Below, piece after piece: positions 60,901 through 64,000 of a stretch of 64,000 nucleotides of DNA. The stretch spans positions 150,001-214,000 of the forward strand of contig CAWUCO010000202.1 of NCBI GenBank assembly GCA_963920705.1, read 5' to 3'. A program made the position numbers and the translations under genes. Numbering within the stretch: position 1 is the first letter of the stretch; every line of letters starts with the position of its first letter. The DNA is from Odiellus spinosus (taxonomy: Eukaryota; Arthropoda; Arachnida; Opiliones; Phalangiidae). The notes beneath the pieces were generated by a model, which saw nothing but the letters and a program-made list of their open reading frames with translations, ran no database searches and was not told where the DNA came from.

Positions 60901-63900
60901 TTCGAATCGTGGTTTTCGAATCGTTGTTTTCAAATCGTGTTTTTCGAATCGTGTTTTTCGAATCGTGTTTTTCGAATCGTGTTTTTCGAATTCTGTTTAT
61001 CGAATCCTGTTTTTCGAATCCTGTTTTTCGAGTCCTCTTTATGAAATTCTCTTTTTCGAATCCTGTTTTTCGAATACTGTTTTTCGAATCGGGTTTTTCG
61101 AGTCGCGTTTTTCGAGTCGAGTTTTTCGAATCGGGTTTTTCGAATCGTAATTTTCGAATCGTGTTTTTCGAATCGTGTTTTTCGAATCGTGTTTTTCGAA
61201 TCGTGTTTTTCGAATCGTAATTTTCGAATCGTGTTTTTCGAATCGTATTCTTCGACTCTTGTTTTTCGAATCGTGTTTTTCGAATCGTGTTTTCGAATCG
61301 TGTTTTTCGAATCGTGTTTTTCGAATCGTGTTTTTCGAATCGTAATTTTCGAATCGTGTTTTTCGAATCGTGTTTTTCGAATCGTAATTTTCGAATCGTT
61401 TTTTTCGAATCGTGTTTTTCGAATCGTGTTTTTCGAATCGTGTTTTTCGAACCGTGTTTTTCGAACAGTGTTTTTCGCGTCCTGTTTTTCGCCTCGTGTC
61501 TTACGCGTCCTATTTTACGCGTCCTGTTTTACGCATCCTGTTTTTCGCATCCTGTTTTTCGAATCGTGTTTATCGTATCCTGTTTTTCGTATCCTGTTTT
61601 TCGAATCGTGTTTTTCGTATCCTGTTTTTCGAATCGTGTTTTTCGTATCCTGTTTTTCGAATCGTGTTTTTCGAATCGTGTTTTTCGAATCGTGTTTTTC
61701 GAATCGTGTTTTTCGAATCGTAATTTTCGAATCGTTTTTTTCGAATCGTGTTTTTCGAATCGTGTTTTTCGAATCGTGTTTTTCGAATCGTGTTTTTCGA
61801 ACCGTGTTTTTCGAATCCTGTTTTTCGTATCCAGTTTTTCGCACCGTGTTTTTCGCACCGTGTATTTCGCACCGTGTTTTTCGCACCGTGTTTTTCGCGC
61901 CGTTTATTTCGCGTCGTGTTTTTTCGCGCCCTGTTTTACGCGTCCTGTTTTACGCGTCGTTTTACGCGTCCTGTTTTACGCGTCCTGTTTTTCGCGTCCT
62001 GTTTTTCGCCTCGTGTCTTACGCGTCCTGTTTTACGCGTCCTGTTTTACGCATCCTGTTTTTCGCATCCTGTTTTTCGAATCTTGTTTATCGTATCCTGT
62101 TTTTCGTATCCTGTTTTTCGAATCGTGTTTTTCGTATCCTGTTTTTCGAATCGTGTTTTTCGTATCCTGTTTTTCGAATCGTGTTTTTCGAATCGTGTTT
62201 TTCGAATCGTGTTTTCGAATCGGGTTTTTCGAATCGGGTTTTTCGAGTCGGGTTTTTCGAATCGTGTTTTTCGAATCGTGTTTTTCGAATCGTGTTCTTC
62301 GAATCGTGTTTTTCGAATCGTAATTTTCGAATCGTGTTTTTCGAAGCGTGTTTTTCGAATCGTAATTTTCGAATCGTTTTTTTCGAATCGTGTTTTTCGA
62401 ATCGTGTTTTTCGGATCGTGTTTTTCGAACCGTGTTTTTCGAACAGTGTTTTTCGCGCCGTTTTTTTCGCGTCGTGTTTTTCGCGTCCTGTTTTTCGCGT
62501 CCTGTTTTACGCGTCCTGTTTTACGCGTCCTGTTTTTCGCGTCCTGTTTTACGCGTCCTGTTTTTCGCATCCTGTTTTTCGAATCCTGTTTTTCGAATCC
62601 TGTTTTTCGAATCCTGTTTTTCGAATCGTGTTTTTCGAATCGTTTTTCGAATCGTGTTTTTCGAATCGTGTTTTTCGAATCGTGCTTTTCGAATCGTGTT
62701 TTTCGAATCGTGTTTTTCGAATCGTGGTTTTCGAATCGTGGTTTTCAAATCGTGTTTTTCGAATCGTGTTTTTCGAATCGTGTTTTTCGAATCGTGTTTT
62801 TCGAATTCTGTTTATCGAATCCTGTTTTTCGAATCCTGTTTTTCGAGTCCTCTTTATGAAATTCTCTTTTTCGAATCCTGTTTTTCGAATACTGTTTTTC
62901 GAATCGGGTTTTTCGAGTCGCGTTTTTCGAGTCGAGTTTTTCGAATCGGGTTTTTCGAATCGTAATTTTCGAATCGTGTTTTTCGAATCGTGTTTTTCGA
63001 ATCGTGTTTTTCGAATCGTGTTTTTCGAATCGTAATTTTCGAATCGTGTTTTTCGAATCGTATTCTTCGACTCTTGTTTTTCGAATCGTGTTTTTCGAAT
63101 CGTGTTTTCGAATCGTGTTTTTCGAATCGTGTTTTTCGAATCGTGTTTTTCGAATCGTAATTTTCGAATCGTGTTTTTCGAATCGTGTTTTTCGAATCGT
63201 AATTTTCGAATCGTTTTTTTCGAATCGTGTTTTTCGAATCGTGTTTTTCGAATCGTGTTTTTCGAACCGTGTTTTTCGAACAGTGTTTTTCGCGTCCTGT
63301 TTTTCGCCTCGTGTCTTACGCGTCCTATTTTACGCGTCCTGTTTTACGCATCCTGTTTTTCGCATCCTGTTTTTCGAATCGTGTTTATCGTATCCTGTTT
63401 TTCGTATCCTGTTTTTCGAATCGTGTTTTTCGTATCCTGTTTTTCGAATCGTGTTTTTCGTATCCTGTTTTTCGAATCGTGTTTTTCGAATCGTGTTTTT
63501 CGAATCGTGTTTTCGAATCGGGTTTTTCGAATCGGGTTTTTCGAATCGGGTTTTTCGAATCGTGTTTTTCGAATCGTGTTTTTCGAATCGTGTTCTTCGA
63601 ATCGTGTTTTTCGAATCGTAATTTTCGAATCGTGTTTTTCGAAGCGTGTTTTTCGAATCGTAATTTTCGAATCGTTTTTTTCGAATCGTGTTTTTCGAAT
63701 CGTGTTTTTCGAACCGTGTTTTTCGAACAGTGTTTTTCGCGCCGTTTTTTTCGCGTCGTGTTTTTCGCGTCCTGTTTTTCGCGTCCTGTTTTTCGCGTCC
63801 TGTTTTACGCGCCCTGTTTTACGCGTCCTGTTTTTCGCGTCCTGTTTTACGCGTCCTGTTTTACGCGTCCTGTTTTACGCGTCCTGTTTTACGCGTCCTG

Positions 63901-64000
63901 TTTTTCGCGTCCTGTTTTTCGCATCCTGTTTTTCGAATCCTGTTTTTCGAATCCTGTTTTTCGAATCCTGTTTTTCGAATCCTGTTTTTCGAATCGTGTT
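57990..64000 (+). repeat. satellite 2 zone D: 1,871 bp higher-order repeat, just over three copies
   Basis: The word CGTATCCAG recurs near 58082, 59955 and 61826, and the block at 58648 recurs at 60519 and 62390 (offset 1,871). Copy 1 is two bases longer because copies 2 and 3 share a shortened ACGCGTCGTTTTACG unit near 60085 and 61956. In the third copy the ACGCGT run near 62.54 kb has lost four units (56 bases), so the following offset is 1,815. These small shared differences give the order of duplication events. Confidence 0.9.

Larger units (their letters stand above)
33661..64000 (+). repeat. satellite 2: 14 bp minisatellite, >2,100 units, runs off the window
   Basis: Consensus TTTTTCGAATCGTG, in one orientation for more than 30 kb. 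Main variants replace the second half: CGAATCCTG, CGCATCCTG, CGCGTCCTG (often preceded by TTTTA), CGAATCGGG, GCGAATCGTG, CGTATCCTG, CGCACCGTG. Some units are 12 or 13 bases (CGAATCGTTTTTCGAATCG; TGTTTTCGAATCG), shifting the frame. Three units (42 bases) encode the 14-residue word VFRIVFFESCFSNR on the plus strand and NTIRKTRFEKHDSK on the minus strand. No stop triplet occurs in the consensus on either strand, so all frames are open over long distances. I regard the very long open frames (up to 1,131 codons at 47993-51388) as by-products and call no gene here. Confidence 0.97.

Noticed and set aside
33611-64000. Dozens of long open reading frames, up to 1,131 codons, on both strands
   Set aside because: They are translations of the 14 bp satellite in every frame. 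They start and stop only where a variant unit happens to make an ATG or stop, and overlap each other on the same strand and on the opposite one.
33661-64000. Telomeric repeat or subtelomeric simple repeat
   Set aside because: The 14 bp unit bears no resemblance to TTAGGG-type telomere repeats, and no such repeat is present in the window.

Overview
The window looks like part of an invertebrate animal genome. It is AT-rich, has an intron-style splice acceptor, carries a Polinton (Maverick/adintovirus-type) fossil and a BIR-domain gene, and about 85% of it is tandem satellite DNA. I cannot name the species; an aquatic invertebrate such as a mollusc is a guess from the Polinton-plus-BIR flavour only.

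Layout. (1) 1-1560: minus-strand, exon-like coding sequence with 54-residue (162 bp) internal repeats, preceded by a good splice acceptor at 1171-1185, and upstream of it a 178 bp direct duplication in apparent intron. (2) About 1561-8600: a compact Polinton-family fossil holding the capsid and integration module: pX-like basic core protein, a Pro-rich conserved protein and a membrane protein on the plus strand, then adenain-type protease, DDE integrase, unrecognised frames, major capsid protein, a Gly/Lys-rich minor protein and a penton-like protein on the minus strand. I see no DNA polymerase B and no packaging ATPase in the window, so it is incomplete here. (3) 8794-9123: a small single-BIR (IAP-like) gene, with a duplicated AT-rich segment upstream. 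(4) 9357-9683: an isolated GC-rich coding-like fragment of unknown origin that abuts the satellite directly.

(5) 9681-33660: satellite 1, about 240 head-to-tail copies of a roughly 100 bp monomer, all in one orientation. It has clear nested higher-order structure: a 38-monomer block (3,803 bp) present at least twice, a 33-to-27-monomer block at 18.9-25.0 kb, and a 14-monomer (1,400 bp) block at 26.1-29 kb. (6) 33661-64000 (runs off the window): satellite 2, a 14 bp minisatellite (consensus TTTTTCGAATCGTG) with base-substituted variants arranged in regional dialects and higher-order repeats, ending in copies of a 1,871 bp block. Since 14 is not a multiple of 3 and the unit has no stop triplet on either strand, all six frames are open for long distances. 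The very long predicted proteins there (up to about 1,100 residues of a 14-residue repeat) are best read as arithmetic by-products, not genes.

The genes of region 2 belong together as one virus-like element. The BIR gene may be its cargo or a host gene. The two satellites are unrelated in sequence and meet at a clean single-base junction near 33660. The most unusual content is the organisation of satellite 2: CpG-dense, stop-free, with ACGCGT clusters, a tRNA B-box-like core, and a strict order of variants copied as long blocks.
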